From Ketobacter sp. MCCC 1A13808 (lineage in GTDB: Bacteria > Pseudomonadota > Gammaproteobacteria > Pseudomonadales > Ketobacteraceae), in contig NZ_VRKW01000001.1 in assembly GCF_009746715.1 (NCBI RefSeq), positions 682,001-746,000 on the forward strand: a stretch of DNA of 64,000 nt, given 5' to 3'. Numbering within the stretch: position 1 is the first letter of the stretch; each line of letters begins with the position of its first letter. The notes beneath the pieces are model-generated. The model saw only the letters and a list, made by a program, of their open reading frames with translations. It ran no database searches and had not been told where the DNA came from. The position numbers were made by a program, and so were the translations under genes. Of the stretch, positions 26,775-37,001 are shown piece by piece.

Positions 26775-29354
26775 CTACTGATTGTTTTCAGGAGGATTCA
26801 GTTCGGCCGATCTGCGCCGCATCGGTAACAGCACACGAAACACGCTGCCTACACCATGCTCGCTTTCCACTTCGATCCTGCCGCCGAGTACAGACACCAA
26901 TCTAGAGGTAATGGCTAAACCCAACCCGGTGCCTTCGATATTTTTTTCCCGAGCTTCATTGGTGCGCACAAATTCATTAAACAGCTTTTCCTGGTCCTTC
27001 GCCGTGATACCTATTCCCGTATCCGTCACCTGTAAAGTCAAGGTCTGCCCCCAGGACACCTCGAAGGTCACATTAACACTGACAGAAATGCTGCCTTTGC
27101 GCGTGTATTTCACAGCATTGGACACCAGATTATTTAAAATCCTGAGCAATACATTCTTGTCAGTCACCATCGGTATTGGGGTTACAGGCAAGCTCACTTT
27201 GAATTTTAAATTCTTGGCTTTGGCCCAGGGTGCTAAAGCCTGCAACTGTAAATCCAATAGTTGCCTTACATCCAACGGCTCAAGATTCACATTCATGTGG
27301 CCGGACTCGACCTTGGACAAATCCAGGATGTCATTAATTAAAGACAGTAAATGGTGTGCATTGCGGAGCACGGTTTCCAATCCATCCTGCTCGCGCTCAC
27401 CTAAAGTCACATTGCTGCTTTTCAATACCCGTTCTGAAAAACCAATAATAGAATTGAGCGGGGTCCGCAGTTCGTGGGACATACTAGCCAAGAATTCGGA
27501 CTTGTACCGATTCGCTTTTTCCAACTGTTGGATCAACCTGTGCCGTTCTGTTATATCAGTGACCGAGACCAGAACTTCGCCCTGCTCTTCGTAACGCAGG
27601 GGTTGTAATGCCACATCCAATACCAGTATAGACCCGTCTCGGGTTAGCCCTTTGATATCGGACCGGCTTCCCAGACGTTTGGGTCCTGCGTTCAACAAAT
27701 ATTTCTGTACATGATCGCGATGCCGACCATGGGCTTCCGGTGGAATCAAAATGTTAACCGGTTTCCCCATGAGTTCTTCCGCGGCATAACCAAACATGTC
27801 GGACAGGCTGCGATTCACCAGGCTTATCTTCTGACTGCGATCCACCAGCATCAGGCCACTGGGTGCAGAATCAAATAGCAGAGTAAAACGACGCTCCGAA
27901 TCCAGACGGTCAGTTATGTCATTACAAATCACCACCATGAACTCGGTTATACCGTTGACATTTTTAATAGGAACCTGATGGATATTGAAGTAACGTAGCC
28001 CCTCCAGCGTTTCCACTTCCAGCTTGCTGATAAAACTTGCGCTGAATTCGCTGCCGGTCAATCTCACCTGGCTATTAAATTGTTGTTGGAAGCGATCAAA
28101 CAATGCCATTGTTGAGTGATCGTTCGTCTCGAACAAACGTCGGGCGTGGTGATTTAATCTCACCACTTCACCGCCTAGTACGTTCTTCACGAAAAGTACA
28201 TTAGGCAAGCTATCGATAATGGCGTCCGCAAAGTTTTTCTGTGTTTCCAATTCGTACTTAGCCGATATCAATTCCTTGTTTCTTTGTTCAGCAATGGCTT
28301 CCACCCGATGCTTCATATGGCGCATGGACAACAGAACATAAAACAGCAACACATCAATAATGATTCCACCGAGCACAACAAATTTGGGTATTTCACGACC
28401 ATCAATTGACTGGGTGAACTCGGACCCGGGCGTAAAATATAAGGTCCAGGGTTGGCCATTGAACATAAAGGTGTTTCTCCACCTCAGAGCCCCTGACTCT
28501 TCAACGCGGCGGACATCATGTACACGGTTGCTGTCGAAAAGCAGGTTCTCGCGATCGCTGTTCTCACCATCGTAGATCTCAAAATCGATAGAATAAGCTT
28601 CCCCTTTGGTTATCCCCAGCATCAGGTCTCCGGTCCGGAAAGGCGAATAGACCCACCCCGAGAAGCTGGCTTCCCGCTCGGATTTGGTTGATGGTGGTGG
28701 GCTGGTGGAATAAACAGGTAAATAGATGAGGAATCCACTTTGCGTGTCTTCCTCTGTCTCCTGTACCAGGGTGATTTTTCCGGTGGTTGCCAACTCGCCG
28801 CTGCTGCGCGCACGCGCCATGGCCTTACGCCGCAATAGATTGGTGTACATGTCATACCCGAACGCACGCCGGTTACGCCAATCAAATGGCTCAAGATAAA
28901 CAATGCTGGTGTAAAAATCCCGCTCACCTAACGGCCGAATATCGTATTCAGGAAACCCCTGGGCGCGCACACTTTCAATGTGAGCTTGTTTCTGCTGCGG
29001 GCTAATCGGCACGCTCAAACCCACTCCCTGGATACCGGGCCAGAAACGGTTTAATTCCAGGTTGCGCACATAGGTTGAAAATTGTTCACGGGTGGGAGGG
29101 TCGGTGGCGTAATAGAAAGCCGCAGCATTACGCAACACTTGATTATAGACTTCAAGATGGCTCTCGATTTCTCGTTGCAGCTGCTGGGCGCCGTAGTTGA
29201 AGCGATCGCGTATGCGCTGTTCGATAAGGTGGGTGGATATCACAAAAGCACCCACAGTCAGCGACAGCGATATGAATAAAATTACCCAAACCGCATAGCC
29301 GCTGTGAACCACATCAGCGACAAGATACCAGCGAAACTGCCTGTCCTTGCTCAT
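26775..29354 (-). CDS. CHASE-domain hybrid-less sensor histidine kinase
   Basis: 859-residue membrane sensor. Order: transmembrane helix (about 18-40), extracytoplasmic CHASE domain (about 85-290), second helix (about 325-345), two PAS domains (about 365-480 and 490-605), HisKA with phospho-acceptor His in SMSHELRTPLNSIIGFSE, and HATPase with the N-box NLVSNAVKYT, G1 DTGIGI and G2 GTGLGLAI. No receiver domain follows and no response regulator gene is adjacent, so it is an orphan kinase. CHASE domains sense small extracellular ligands; the ligand is unknown. Confidence 0.85.
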   Translation of the reverse strand: MSKDRQFRWYLVADVVHSGYAVWVILFISLSLTVGAFVISTHLIEQRIRDRFNYGAQQLQREIESHLEVYNQVLRNAAAFYYATDPPTREQFSTYVRNLELNRFWPGIQGVGLSVPISPQQKQAHIESVRAQGFPEYDIRPLGERDFYTSIVYLEPFDWRNRRAFGYDMYTNLLRRKAMARARSSGELATTGKITLVQETEEDTQSGFLIYLPVYSTSPPPSTKSEREASFSGWVYSPFRTGDLMLGITKGEAYSIDFEIYDGENSDRENLLFDSNRVHDVRRVEESGALRWRNTFMFNGQPWTLYFTPGSEFTQSIDGREIPKFVVLGGIIIDVLLFYVLLSMRHMKHRVEAIAEQRNKELISAKYELETQKNFADAIIDSLPNVLFVKNVLGGEVVRLNHHARRLFETNDHSTMALFDRFQQQFNSQVRLTGSEFSASFISKLEVETLEGLRYFNIHQVPIKNVNGITEFMVVICNDITDRLDSERRFTLLFDSAPSGLMLVDRSQKISLVNRSLSDMFGYAAEELMGKPVNILIPPEAHGRHRDHVQKYLLNAGPKRLGSRSDIKGLTRDGSILVLDVALQPLRYEEQGEVLVSVTDITERHRLIQQLEKANRYKSEFLASMSHELRTPLNSIIGFSERVLKSSNVTLGEREQDGLETVLRNAHHLLSLINDILDLSKVESGHMNVNLEPLDVRQLLDLQLQALAPWAKAKNLKFKVSLPVTPIPMVTDKNVLLRILNNLVSNAVKYTRKGSISVSVNVTFEVSWGQTLTLQVTDTGIGITAKDQEKLFNEFVRTNEAREKNIEGTGLGLAITSRLVSVLGGRIEVESEHGVGSVFRVLLPMRRRSAELNPPENNQ

Positions 29355-29531
29355 CCTTTAGCACATTATCCCTTTTGTAGTCGTCCGACAAAGCCAGCAT
29401 ACTCAGGTGCGGACCTGAAATCAGCTTAGTCAATATTACCCATTAAGGATAGCAGCCGGACGCTAAAAACGGACATCCCCACCCATAATTACGCGGATCG
29501 AGCGAATTTCGCAATTCCTACAAGGCGCCAA

Positions 29532-30014
29532 CTAGTGGTGATGACCACCAACACCATGAGCATGCCCATGGGCTTTTTCTTCTTCGGTCGCATCACGTAG
29601 CTCTACGATTTCAATATCAAAGGTCAACACCTTGCCCGCCAAAGGATGATTGAGATCGCAATCCACATTGAATTTACCGACCTTCACCACGGTCACCTGC
29701 CGTTGGCCTTTCTCGGTTTCCACCCACGCTACCATTCCGGGCTTCCATTTTTTGGCTCCACGCAGATGCTTGACCGGGATGCGCTGCATTGAGTCCGCTT
29801 TACGCAAACCATAACCGTCTACCGGTTCTACTGTCACACTAAAGATATCCCCTGCTTCGTGTGCCTCCATCGCTTTTTCCAGCCCGGGAATAATATTGTT
29901 GTGACCGTGCAGATACGCCATCGGATCACTACCGATGGTGGTTTCGATCTGTTCGCCTCGTTCATCTTTTAATGTGTAATGGAATTGAACCACCGAGTTC
30001 TTACTGATGGGCAT
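29532..30014 (-). CDS. FKBP-type peptidyl-prolyl isomerase, SlyD-like
   Basis: 160-residue cis-trans prolyl isomerase and chaperone of the SlyD/FkpB class. It opens with NSVVQFHYTLKDERGEQIETT; the FKBP core is interrupted by an insert-in-flap domain (about 70-120) and closes with LTFDIEIVELRDATEEE. The tail HGHAHGVGGHHH is a metal-binding His-rich end as in SlyD, though shorter than E. coli's. It lies 28 bases downstream of rlmJ on the same strand. Confidence 0.88.
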   Translation of the reverse strand: MPISKNSVVQFHYTLKDERGEQIETTIGSDPMAYLHGHNNIIPGLEKAMEAHEAGDIFSVTVEPVDGYGLRKADSMQRIPVKHLRGAKKWKPGMVAWVETEKGQRQVTVVKVGKFNVDCDLNHPLAGKVLTFDIEIVELRDATEEEKAHGHAHGVGGHHH

Positions 30015-30042
30015 AGGGTTACCTTTTCGTTAAAATATCGAG

Positions 30043-30885
30043 CTACTGGTTATGCTGGATAGCCCACTCAGCCGTTTCGCCATCACCCAGTTTTTCGGTG
30101 AGGTACGGCAGACCCTGCTCCAGATCCGCTTTTAGCGTCCAGGGTGGGTTAATCACAAACATGCCACTTCCATACATTCCGTGCCCTTGAGGCGGAGAAT
30201 TTACCCGAAGCTGAACATCAAGCCAATTGTCACAGGGCAACTTTTTCAATTGATCAGAATAGCGCTGAGCCGGCAGTGAGTTTATCAGCGGGTACCAAAC
30301 CAAATAGGTTCCGCTGGCAAAACGATTCAGGCTTTCCTTCAGACAACCCGGAACCCGCTGGTAATCCGTCTTCATTTCGTATGACGGATCAACGAGCACA
30401 ATGCCGCGGCGAGTGACCGGGGGCAACAAACCTTTTAGCAATTGAAAACCGTCCCCATCCATCACCTTCACCCGCCGATCACGACAAAAATGCTGCTCCA
30501 GCTTTGCCCTGTCCGAAGAATGCAATTCAATTAAGCGCAACCGGTCATCCGACCGCATCAGCGCCGCAGCCACCACCGGAGAGCCCGGATAGCTGTGGAG
30601 TTTGGGGGGTTTGACTTTATTGAAGGAAGACACCAAGGTCAGATAATCAGACAACACCGCCGGGGCTTTGGCGTCATTCCAGATACGGGCAATACCGGAA
30701 TCGGATTCGGCAGTTTTACGGGCGTACGCATCCATCAATGAATATTGCCCGGCCCCCGCATGGGTATCCATGTAAAAAAACGGCTTATCTTTACGCTTCA
30801 GGTATTCCAGGCACAACACCAGAACCCAATGCTTTAATACATCGCCCTGATTTCCTGCGTGATAGGCATGACGGTAGCTTAGCAT
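30043..30885 (-). CDS. rlmJ: 23S rRNA (adenine(2030)-N6)-methyltransferase
   Basis: SAM-dependent methyltransferase acting on A2030 of 23S rRNA. The start MLSYRHAYHAGNQGDVLKHWVL is the family signature, with MDTHAGAGQY for SAM binding and the catalytic VDPSYEMK (DPPY-type). The upstream in-frame start at 30951 is rejected because the conserved protein begins exactly at the ATG at 30885. It overlaps the DyP peroxidase gene by 7 bases, so the two are translated together. Confidence 0.93.
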   Translation of the reverse strand: MLSYRHAYHAGNQGDVLKHWVLVLCLEYLKRKDKPFFYMDTHAGAGQYSLMDAYARKTAESDSGIARIWNDAKAPAVLSDYLTLVSSFNKVKPPKLHSYPGSPVVAAALMRSDDRLRLIELHSSDRAKLEQHFCRDRRVKVMDGDGFQLLKGLLPPVTRRGIVLVDPSYEMKTDYQRVPGCLKESLNRFASGTYLVWYPLINSLPAQRYSDQLKKLPCDNWLDVQLRVNSPPQGHGMYGSGMFVINPPWTLKADLEQGLPYLTEKLGDGETAEWAIQHNQ

Positions 30886-31778
30886 TGAGTCTTCGCATCC
30901 AGCTTTAGTAATGACAGGTCTATTTGGTTTTGCAGCATTGGGGGGCACCAAAAGTGAGTACCGGAGATGGGCTGGGAGAAACGAAACAGGCCATCGGTAA
31001 TACCGTCGTCCATCCCGACCATCCGCTTCATAACACGATCGAATGCTTGCAAACTATGTCCAAAGCCAAGAAACACCAGACCTTCCTGGGCATCTTTACT
31101 CCAGGGCATGGAGCGACGCAGCATAAAGGCCTCGGGAGAAAAGTTTTCCGGGGCGGAACGCTTAACGTGGGCAGACTCAGGAGCTTCATCAAACTCTTCA
31201 TTATCTGACATTCTACGCCCCATAATATTGTCCTGTTCAGACTGTGGCAAAGCCTTGAAATGCGTCAGGTTATGGAGCCACTGCTGCACTGAGGCGAAGC
31301 TGGACCCCTTGAGGCCCGCTGTATCATTGTCGACAAAAGCCGCACGATGGGCGTTTTCACCTTCCGGGTTTTCAGACCCGTCAATGTACCCCGATAAATC
31401 CCGGCAATCACGATAACGAAAGCAGTCCATAACCGTGCCAAGTTCAAAACCGCACTCTAGACCCTGCTTATATTGCCGGGTCTTCTCCACTACCTCACCC
31501 CGTTCTTCTGCCCGTAACCACACCCACAGCGAACCCGGAGTAGCAGGAACTTCGATAGCCGCTCCCGAGTAGGTCGACGCCATTTGCATGCCTTTTATAC
31601 TGCAACCAACACTCTCTAGCAGGGGGTAGCCAAGACCCACTACAGCCGAGCGGCCGTCTGCCGCCTGCTGCAGATAGGCCAACGCACGTGCAAGATCTCC
31701 AGCGGGAAGCTGATCGAATATCAAATGCCGGGCATGAGCGGGTATAGGCTCCAGAATACCGGGTTGCGCTGGTGTCAT
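30879..31778 (-). CDS. Dye-decolourising (DyP-type) haem peroxidase
   Basis: 299-residue haem peroxidase. The GxxDG motif appears as YIDGSENPEGENA, with the distal Asp used for peroxide activation. The proximal haem ligand is His in ESAHVKRSAPE, and the region around FLGFGHSLQAFDRVMKRMVG is typical of the B-type (YfeX/TyrA-like) cytosolic class. No twin-arginine signal is present. It shares an operon with rlmJ through a 7-base overlap. The physiological electron donor is unknown. Confidence 0.88.
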   Translation of the reverse strand: MTPAQPGILEPIPAHARHLIFDQLPAGDLARALAYLQQAADGRSAVVGLGYPLLESVGCSIKGMQMASTYSGAAIEVPATPGSLWVWLRAEERGEVVEKTRQYKQGLECGFELGTVMDCFRYRDCRDLSGYIDGSENPEGENAHRAAFVDNDTAGLKGSSFASVQQWLHNLTHFKALPQSEQDNIMGRRMSDNEEFDEAPESAHVKRSAPENFSPEAFMLRRSMPWSKDAQEGLVFLGFGHSLQAFDRVMKRMVGMDDGITDGLFRFSQPISGTHFWCPPMLQNQIDLSLLKLDAKTQC

Positions 31779-31863
31779 AGCAATTCAATCCTGCCGCAAA
31801 TTCACGTCCGGCTTTATATCACATCTTGGACACGAATTAACAATCCCGGCCCGCCAGCGGATT

Positions 31864-33717
31864 TTATTGGTCCAATTGGGATAAATCCCGAACACCACCA
31901 CGATCAGCACTGGTTGCAAGAGCCGCATAGGCCTTCAGGGCAGTACTGACTTTACGTTGCCGCGGATGCTCGGGCTTCCAACCAGCTTTGCCCTTATCGT
32001 TCATATTGTGGCGACGGTGAGACAATTCTTCCGTACTGAGCACTACATCAATGGCGCGATTGGGGATATCAATGCGGATGAGGTCACCGGATTCCACCAA
32101 AGCAATGGCCCCACCGGCAGCCGCTTCCGGTGACACGTGACCAATCGATAGACCGGAAGTGCCGCCTGAAAAACGGCCATCGGTCAGTAATGCACACTCT
32201 TTGCCCAAGCCTTTCGATTTCAAATAGCTGGTGGGATACAACATCTCCTGCATACCCGGGCCCCCTTTCGGCCCTTCGTAGCGGATAATAACCACTTCCC
32301 CGGACTGGACTTCATCTGACAGTATGCCTTTTACAGCAGCGTCCTGGCTCTCGTAAATTCGGGCCGGCCCTTCAAATACCAATATACTTTCATCGACGCC
32401 TGCGGTTTTTACCACGCAACCATCCTCCGCGATATTACCGTACAGCACGGCTAAGCCGCCTTCTTTGGAATACGCGTGTTCCAGTGAACGGATGCAGCCA
32501 TTTTCACGATCCATGTCCAGACTATCCCAACGGCAGTCCTGGCTAAACGCCTCTTGAGTCGGAATACCGGCGGGCCCCGCTTTGAAAAAGCGCTGTACCG
32601 CCTCATCGTCGGTCTGCATCAGATCCCACTGAGCCAACGCTTCTTCCATGGTGGCACTGTGCACAGTGGACACGTCTGTATTCAGCAGCCCGGCTCGATT
32701 CAGCTCACCCAGGATGCTCATGATGCCACCCGCACGGTGCACATCCTCAATGTGGTATTGCGGCGTATTCGGCGCCACTTTGCATAGCTGTGGAACATGG
32801 CGAGATAAACGATCGATATCGCTCATGCCGAAGTCCACATTGCCTTCCTGTGCAGCCGCCATCAGGTGCAGAATGGTGTTAGTGGAACCGCCCATGGCGA
32901 TGTCCAGTGTCACGGCATTTTCGAATGCTTTTACATTGGCAATGGAGCGCGGCAACACGCTGTCATCATCTTGTTCATAGTAACGACGGGTAATATCGAC
33001 GATACGACGACCAGCTTCCAGAAACAGGCGCTCACGGTCCTTGTGAGTCGCCAACGTGGTACCGTTACCTGGCAGTGACAACCCCAACGCTTCCGTAAGA
33101 CAATTCATCGAGTTCGCGGTGAACATGCCGGAGCAGGAACCACAGGTAGGGCAAGCACTGCGCTCGTACATATCCGCTTGCTCGTCGGTAATATTAGGGT
33201 CCGCAGCGGCAACCATGGCATCCACCAGGTCGAGTTTTATTACCTTGTCTGCCAGCTTGGTTTTACCTGCTTCCATCGGGCCACCGGAGACAAAGATAAC
33301 CGGAATATTCAGGCGTAGGGCCGCCATCAGCATTCCCGGGGTAATTTTGTCGCAATTGGATATACAGACCAGCGCATCTGCACAATGGGCATTCGCCATA
33401 TACTCAACTGAGTCGGCTATGATTTCACGGGAGGGCAGACTGTAAAGCATGCCATCATGCCCCATCGCAATACCATCATCCACCGCTATGGTATTGAATT
33501 CCTTGGCAACGCCGCCGGCCTTTTCGATTTCCCGGCACACCAGCTGGCCCAGATCCTTAAGATGTACATGCCCCGGGACAAACTGGGTAAAAGAATTGGA
33601 TACCGCGATAATCGGTTTGCTGAAGTCACCGTCCTTCATTCCTGTTGCCCGCCACAAAGCGCGAGCCCCGGCCATGTTACGGCCTTCAGTGGAAGTTTTT
33701 GAACGATACGCAGGCAT
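31864..33717 (-). CDS. ilvD: Dihydroxy-acid dehydratase
   Basis: Fe-S dehydratase of valine/isoleucine synthesis, 617 residues. Seen: [27 protein letters not shown] at the start, [14 protein letters not shown] and [20 protein letters not shown] with cluster-binding cysteines, and GGPGMQEML toward the end. The ATG at 33717 is chosen because the conserved E. coli-like N-terminus begins there and AGGAG precedes it; an earlier start at 33798 adds an unconserved tail. Transcribed alone. Confidence 0.96.
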   Translation of the reverse strand: MPAYRSKTSTEGRNMAGARALWRATGMKDGDFSKPIIAVSNSFTQFVPGHVHLKDLGQLVCREIEKAGGVAKEFNTIAVDDGIAMGHDGMLYSLPSREIIADSVEYMANAHCADALVCISNCDKITPGMLMAALRLNIPVIFVSGGPMEAGKTKLADKVIKLDLVDAMVAAADPNITDEQADMYERSACPTCGSCSGMFTANSMNCLTEALGLSLPGNGTTLATHKDRERLFLEAGRRIVDITRRYYEQDDDSVLPRSIANVKAFENAVTLDIAMGGSTNTILHLMAAAQEGNVDFGMSDIDRLSRHVPQLCKVAPNTPQYHIEDVHRAGGIMSILGELNRAGLLNTDVSTVHSATMEEALAQWDLMQTDDEAVQRFFKAGPAGIPTQEAFSQDCRWDSLDMDRENGCIRSLEHAYSKEGGLAVLYGNIAEDGCVVKTAGVDESILVFEGPARIYESQDAAVKGILSDEVQSGEVVIIRYEGPKGGPGMQEMLYPTSYLKSKGLGKECALLTDGRFSGGTSGLSIGHVSPEAAAGGAIALVESGDLIRIDIPNRAIDVVLSTEELSHRRHNMNDKGKAGWKPEHPRQRKVSTALKAYAALATSADRGGVRDLSQLDQ

Positions 33718-33880
33718 GTAAGACTCCTCGAATGCGATTAGGGAACTGAATGAATATAAGCCGTTAGAATACCAGGAATAGAACCCACGAGACAGCACAG
33801 TAAGCGCTGCCTGGTTACTCGTGGAGTAGTCGTCTCAGAGATTGATGCACGATCGGGGCAAATCCGGTCGATCGGGGGAT

Positions 33881-34498
33881 TTACGGTTTAAGGTCTGCCT
33901 TCATTAGGCGCGACAAGGTTTGCAACTGGCTGTCCGGGCTGGCTGAAAACTTCTGGATAACCCCAACCCGGTCCATTTTGGAACGGTTTTGGCTCAATTT
34001 GGCCTTGCCTTCCATAGACGTGATCTTAATTCTGAAAAACACAATCTGCTTCATCAGCGTTCTGACCCTGAACTCATCCAGCTGGTCCAGCGACCAGCTG
34101 CCGGCATAACGGGCTTCATTAGCCTGACTGAGTCTCTCCAGCAAGGCGAAGGATTCCGATTCCGTTTTTATGAGCTCTGCTTTTCCTGAAACCTGCAAGG
34201 TAATGTAATTCCAGGTGGGCACTCCATCCGGCTGGCTGTACCATGTTGGTGATACATAGCCGTGCGGACCATCAAAAATCACCAACAAATCCTCAACCAT
34301 TAACAAGGTTTGCCATTGCCCGTTAGCCCGGGCCATATGACCAAGCAACTCCCCTTTCTCCCGGTCCAGGTAAAATGGCATGTCGTTAATCTCCAATTTC
34401 CCGCGACGGCTGGTCACCAGCTTGCCGAAGCTCCAATCCTCAATCCATTGATAGAGTACTTCCGGGTCAGTTACGAGAAAAGGTTCGGGTATATGCAT
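33881..34498 (-). CDS. FMN-binding negative transcriptional regulator, PaiB family
   Basis: 205-residue split-barrel flavoprotein. It begins MHIPEPFLVTDPEVLYQWIEDWSFGKLVTSR, the PaiB start, then the YVSPTWYSQPDGVPTWNYITLQVSG core and the C-terminal NRSKMDRVGVIQ segment. PaiB of Bacillus represses sporulation and protease genes; in proteobacteria its targets are unknown and it may act as an oxidoreductase-like protein. It is 19 bases downstream of an MFS transporter gene, probably in the same operon. Confidence 0.87.
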   Translation of the reverse strand: MHIPEPFLVTDPEVLYQWIEDWSFGKLVTSRRGKLEINDMPFYLDREKGELLGHMARANGQWQTLLMVEDLLVIFDGPHGYVSPTWYSQPDGVPTWNYITLQVSGKAELIKTESESFALLERLSQANEARYAGSWSLDQLDEFRVRTLMKQIVFFRIKITSMEGKAKLSQNRSKMDRVGVIQKFSASPDSQLQTLSRLMKADLKP

Positions 34499-34517
34499 TA
34501 TTAATATGCCTTATTGT

Positions 34518-35702
34518 TCACGCGATTGACTGGTTACTATCCAGCCCTTTTATCAATACTAGGTGCAACCAACCGATCAAACAAATCAATAACAAAGCCA
34601 GTGCAACCAGATTGAGTCCGTTCCAGCCAAGCGTCGCCATCAAAAGGCCTGCCGACAAGGAGGCAGCCCCCTGAAACCCGAAAATAATAAAATCATTCCC
34701 TGCCTGGGCCTGATAGCGCTCCGCTCCGGGATAGGCCGTTGCCACCAGCTGTGTTCCCGCCAGAAATAGTCCGTTCCAGCCTAACCCCAGCAATACCAGC
34801 GCCACCATGTAGTGCAGATAGGTCACCCCCTGCAAAGCCAGAACGACGGCCATCAGGTTACAGATCAGACCGAACAATGCGACCTTTGGGGCACCCCACT
34901 TTTGCATCAGTACTCCCACGAACAGTGAGGGCAGAAACATAGCCGCTATATGCCACTGAATCACATTGGCCGTATCACCCATCGCGATACCCTGGTGGTG
35001 ATGCATACTGATCGGGGTGGCCGTCATCACCAGGCTCATCACCGTGTAAGCTGTGGTGCCACATAGTACGCCGAGGGCATAGCGAGAAGTCCACAGCGAG
35101 CTGAACTTGACGCGGTTTTTAAATGTTTGTTCTTGCGGTTTGATCTGAGGCCGATAGAGCATCAAACCACCTGCGGCGAGTAAAGCCAGGCCAGCCAATG
35201 CCAAATAGGAACCCGCATAAAGGATGTCAGGAACCAGGTGCTGAGTGAACACCCCCAATCGGGGCCCTACCATTGCGGCACCAATGCCGGCAAACAAAAT
35301 CAATCCGACTGCAAGACTGGTTTTTGCCGCTGGCACATTTTCCGTTGCTGCGAAACGGAATTGTTGCACAAACGCCAAAGTACAACCTAGTAGAGTCATC
35401 CCCGCACAATACAAAACAAAAGAACGCACATAGAGAGAAGCAACACAACTCAGGCAACCGAACACGCTGATCAGAACCGCTGCCAAAAATCCAACACGGC
35501 GACCATACCGATTCGCGATTTTAGCAGCCGGGATTGTGGATACCGCGGTACCCGCAACCAACATCCCCATTCCGAAGGTGGCAAGACTCTCGGAAGGGGC
35601 CAGCGTACTGCCGACAAATCCATTTAACAGCACCATCATGGGAGCAATACTACCCAGTGTTATATGAGCCCAGATCAGGATCAGGAGATTGCGGATATTC
35701 AT
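34518..35702 (-). CDS. Major facilitator superfamily transporter
   Basis: 394 residues, 12 predicted membrane helices. The MFS loop motif lies after helix 2 (KIANRYGRRVGFLAA), with a central cytoplasmic loop (about 180-200). A cleavable signal is absent. The gene lies directly before the PaiB-like gene on the same strand, so a small molecule linked to that regulator is a guess for its cargo. The substrate cannot be read from the sequence. Confidence 0.8.
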   Translation of the reverse strand: MNIRNLLILIWAHITLGSIAPMMVLLNGFVGSTLAPSESLATFGMGMLVAGTAVSTIPAAKIANRYGRRVGFLAAVLISVFGCLSCVASLYVRSFVLYCAGMTLLGCTLAFVQQFRFAATENVPAAKTSLAVGLILFAGIGAAMVGPRLGVFTQHLVPDILYAGSYLALAGLALLAAGGLMLYRPQIKPQEQTFKNRVKFSSLWTSRYALGVLCGTTAYTVMSLVMTATPISMHHHQGIAMGDTANVIQWHIAAMFLPSLFVGVLMQKWGAPKVALFGLICNLMAVVLALQGVTYLHYMVALVLLGLGWNGLFLAGTQLVATAYPGAERYQAQAGNDFIIFGFQGAASLSAGLLMATLGWNGLNLVALALLLICLIGWLHLVLIKGLDSNQSIA

Positions 35703-35805
35703 GACTGTGTGCGCCGAAAAAGAATTCGACTTTACACGCGCTGATAGGTGGGGGGCAAGAACAAGTAGCGATAGACAAAGTACTTCGAAAACGTTTCAAA
35801 TCGAC

Positions 35806-35850
35806 CAAAAAAGCCGGAGCAACCATGCGCTGGTTTTAACTCCGGCTTTG
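35806..35850 (-). terminator. Rho-independent terminator after the HSD10-like SDR
   Basis: AAAGCCGGAG (35810-35819) pairs with CTCCGGCTTT (35840-35849), and on the minus strand a run of six T follows. It ends transcripts from the SDR gene that stops at 35935. The rest of the 35703-35934 gap shows nothing else. Confidence 0.85.
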
Positions 35851-35934
35851 CAAACGCATTCCAGGATGGAATGTTGGACTGATTTCAATCGGTGCTTGCC
35901 ACGCATTTTTACTGTCGATACGACCGAGCTTACG

Positions 35935-36705
35935 TTATCTGGGCGACATCCGGATAGAGCCATCCAGGCGAACGACTTCACCATTAAAGAAACCGTTTTC
36001 GACCATCTGACATGCCATCTGACCGTATTCGGAAGGGTTACCCAGGCGTTTCGGAAACTGGGTCATTTCGATTAATGGCAACTTAACGGTATCCGGCGCG
36101 GCATTCATCAAAGGGGTATTAAAAATACCCGGAGCAATAACGTTCACACGAATCCCGTAGGTAGAAAGATCCCGTGCGATGGGCAACGTCATACCGACAA
36201 CCCCGCCTTTTGATGCGGAATACGCAACCTGTCCCACCTGACCATCGAAGGCGGCGACAGAAGCGGTATTAATAATAACGCCGCGCTCTCCGTCTTCGGT
36301 AACCGGCTCATTTTTAGCCATGGCTTCAGCCGCCAAGCGGGTTACGTTAAACGTACCAACCAGATTAACCGCAATCACTTTCTGAAAAATATCCAGGGAA
36401 TGGGGCCCCTTACTGCCATAAGTCTTCATGGCGGAACCAATACCTGCACAATTCACGGTTACATGCAGGCCACCCTGATTTTCCATAATGCGCTGAATAG
36501 CACCTTGTACCGACGCTTCATCAGCCACATTCACTTTCTCGAAAAAACACTTATCTCCCAGCTCAGCAGCCACATTATCGCCCAGCTCTTCGTTCAAATC
36601 GAAAATGACTACCGTCGCGCCTTTCGCCAAAAACGCTTCTGTTGTGGCGCGACCCAAACCGGACGCTCCGCCCGTGACAATGGCCACTTTATCTTGCAAG
36701 TCCAT
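35935..36705 (-). CDS. SDR-family dehydrogenase, 3-hydroxyacyl-CoA dehydrogenase type 2-like
   Basis: 256-residue NAD-dependent short-chain dehydrogenase. The Rossmann loop is [10 protein letters not shown]; the catalytic Ser lies in [14 protein letters not shown], and YSASKGGV holds the Tyr and Lys. The C-terminal [21 protein letters not shown] matches the HSD17B10/FadB2-like group that oxidises 3-hydroxyacyl-CoA in branched-chain or fatty acid breakdown. Transcribed alone, divergent from the quinone oxidoreductase operon at 37002. Confidence 0.85.
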   Translation of the reverse strand: MDLQDKVAIVTGGASGLGRATTEAFLAKGATVVIFDLNEELGDNVAAELGDKCFFEKVNVADEASVQGAIQRIMENQGGLHVTVNCAGIGSAMKTYGSKGPHSLDIFQKVIAVNLVGTFNVTRLAAEAMAKNEPVTEDGERGVIINTASVAAFDGQVGQVAYSASKGGVVGMTLPIARDLSTYGIRVNVIAPGIFNTPLMNAAPDTVKLPLIEMTQFPKRLGNPSEYGQMACQMVENGFFNGEVVRLDGSIRMSPR

Positions 36706-37001
36706 GAAATATCCTCTTCGGTGTATAGAGCAGATTAACCAACTCTAAGTATCAATATGACTATAGGGTCAGCAGTATATCAGGGCAGCCAATGCAGATT
36801 ACTGGCTAAATCTGCCACATTGTTAGCGTTTTAAGTCAGACTTCGTTACAAGCGGAAGCAGTCGGGTAAAAGTGAGGTAATATCGCCTAAATTCAATAAG
36901 ATTCGGCAATTCCGGAACTTTTTTGTCCGGTTATTGAGCTGATATACTGGACCGTCAACGGGCGGGCCGATAACACCACGCCAACAAACAAGGAAAAGCC
37001 A

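Noticed and set aside
33718-33798. N-terminal extension of ilvD
   Set aside because: IlvD starts at MPAYRSKT with AGGAG before it; the extension is unconserved.
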